Translations under genes and position numbers: made by a program
The notes under the pieces: model-generated
The model's database searches: none
Told to the model about the DNA's origin: nothing
Seen by the model: only the letters and a program-made list of their open reading frames with translations
Source of the DNA: Nitrospiraceae bacterium
GTDB taxonomy: Bacteria; Nitrospirota; UBA9217
Reading direction: 5' to 3'
DNA: 14,892 nt
Assembly: GCA_003454665.1 (NCBI GenBank)
Contig: DMKB01000336.1
Coordinates: 1-14,892, forward strand
Shown here: one piece after another, positions 14,106-14,892 of the stretch
Numbering within the stretch: the first letter of the stretch is position 1
Layout: the number at the start of each line of letters is the position of its first letter

Positions 14106-14892
14106 CTATTTCATGTTCTTCGACGTCATCGTAAAGGAGACCACCCTCCACCGATACTTCCGCTGTTCGGCCGTTAACTTGAAATCTTGTCCAACAGCCC
14201 CGCCTTCCAGCGTCAGGTCTCCTACCCTGACCTCGTCGACCTTGGTTGAATATGCCGGGTCAGGATTGGCGTACGTGTAATCCCGGTCCCGCTTCCCTTC
14301 CTGGACGAGCGCATAAACCCGCAGTTGTCTCAGGCGCTTGGTGAGGTCCTTGGGAGTATAGTCCTTTGCCGTCGTGTTGCCCCCGTTGTCCCATTCATCG
14401 ATTCCCCCTTTATCGTCCGTATCGAGGCCGAAGGCGACCTGGAAGTCAAGAACACAGTTCAGGACGGGCTTTCCAAGATCAGGGTCCGGTGTCTCCGTCG
14501 TGATGCTTTCCGTCCGGATCAGGTTCTTCGCGCCATCCGCGCAGGTCTTCGGAGGGGGAGGTATCACCCCGAGGGAATAGTGCACGGCATAGTAGGGCTG
14601 CGAAGGTACGGTCGCGCCGCCGGACTCGCTCAGGCCATACAGCACCAGCCCTGCCACCGAATCAGGAAAGGTGCCGTCGCCCGAGTCGAGTTTAGAGGGC
14701 CCACCTTTGGTATATTTATATAGCCAGTCTGCGCCGTGGGAGAGCAGGCTTTTTCCGGCCGGATACATGATGACAACATAGTCACCGTCCCTGACATCCT
14801 CCCGTGCATCATCGAATGTCCGCAATATCGGCTCGGGCGGCGCACCGGCAATCACGGTTTCTATGTATGCCCAGCCCTGGGCCGCCCGGGAG
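14106..14892 (-). CDS. pilW: PilW-like minor pilin, C-terminal part (5' end beyond window)
   Basis: The frame is open to the right edge. A GTG at 14855 is in frame, but coding sequence continues upstream of it (ending GWAYIETV), so the true start and the prepilin signal are outside the window. The visible 262 residues form a periplasmic domain with LRQLRVYALVQEGKRDRDY near the C-terminus and the final segment YRWRVVSFTMTSKNMK. Both match the pattern of the PilW family, whose last strand typically ends close to an RN/KN motif. A pair of cysteines (in KTCADG and LNCVLDF) could form a disulfide. Asp- and Gly-rich loops such as LDTDDKGGIDEWDNGG may bind calcium. The gene stops 18 bases before the PilX-like gene. 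The family call rests on the C-terminal pattern and on operon order; another large minor pilin such as PilV is less likely. Confidence 0.7.
   Translation of the reverse strand, partial: SRAAQGWAYIETVIAGAPPEPILRTFDDAREDVRDGDYVVIMYPAGKSLLSHGADWLYKYTKGGPSKLDSGDGTFPDSVAGLVLYGLSESGGATVPSQPYYAVHYSLGVIPPPPKTCADGAKNLIRTESITTETPDPDLGKPVLNCVLDFQVAFGLDTDDKGGIDEWDNGGNTTAKDYTPKDLTKRLRQLRVYALVQEGKRDRDYTYANPDPAYSTKVDEVRVGDLTLEGGAVGQDFKLTAEQRKYRWRVVSFTMTSKNMK

Noticed and set aside
1..14892. CRISPR arrays, tRNA or rRNA genes
   Set aside because: No regularly spaced direct repeats, tRNA-like TTCRANYC/GG arms with acceptor pairing, or rRNA signature stretches were seen on either strand.

Overview
The window looks like chromosomal DNA of a GC-rich Gram-negative bacterium. 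The best guess is a deltaproteobacterium in the broad sense (Desulfobacterota, e.g. a Geobacter- or Syntrophia-like lineage), possibly from an environmental assembly. The reasons are a DHH/CBS/tRNA-nucleotidyltransferase fusion next to a xerD-type recombinase, a large PilY1 in a minor-pilin operon, a sigma-54-like promoter near a pilin gene, and intergenic palindromic repeats of a style I associate with such genomes. The taxonomic call is inference only. Every supported gene but one lies on the minus strand, so transcription runs from right to left.

Right side (14892 to about 6411) is a type IV pilus minor-pilin/tip-adhesin cluster. In transcription order it holds a PilW-like gene cut by the window edge, a PilX-like pseudopilin, a small exported protein in the place of PilY2, a 1509-residue PilY1 with a von Willebrand A domain, a lipoprotein of Ig/cadherin-like repeats, and a FimU/GspH-type pseudopilin. 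A strong intrinsic terminator follows pilY1. The FimU-type gene has its own upstream sequence matching a -24/-12 sigma-54 promoter. The cluster probably builds the pilus-tip complex (minor pilins plus PilY1) that primes pilus assembly and binds surfaces, with the lipoprotein as a lineage-specific addition.

Middle (about 6410 to 4749) is gene-poor, AT-richer and rich in repeats. It holds one plus-strand orphan lipoprotein of unknown function, followed by two tandem hairpins. Imperfect inverted-repeat elements and repeat-like fragments surround it. This is the most foreign-looking part of the window.

Left side (4748 to 1) holds a XerD-like tyrosine recombinase, an AT-rich inverted-repeat spacer, a large three-part RNA-processing protein (DHH phosphoesterase, CBS pair, tRNA nucleotidyltransferase/poly(A) polymerase), and the N-terminal 300 residues of a Na+/phosphate cotransporter cut by the left edge. 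I see no rRNA, tRNA, CRISPR array, transposase or prophage gene.
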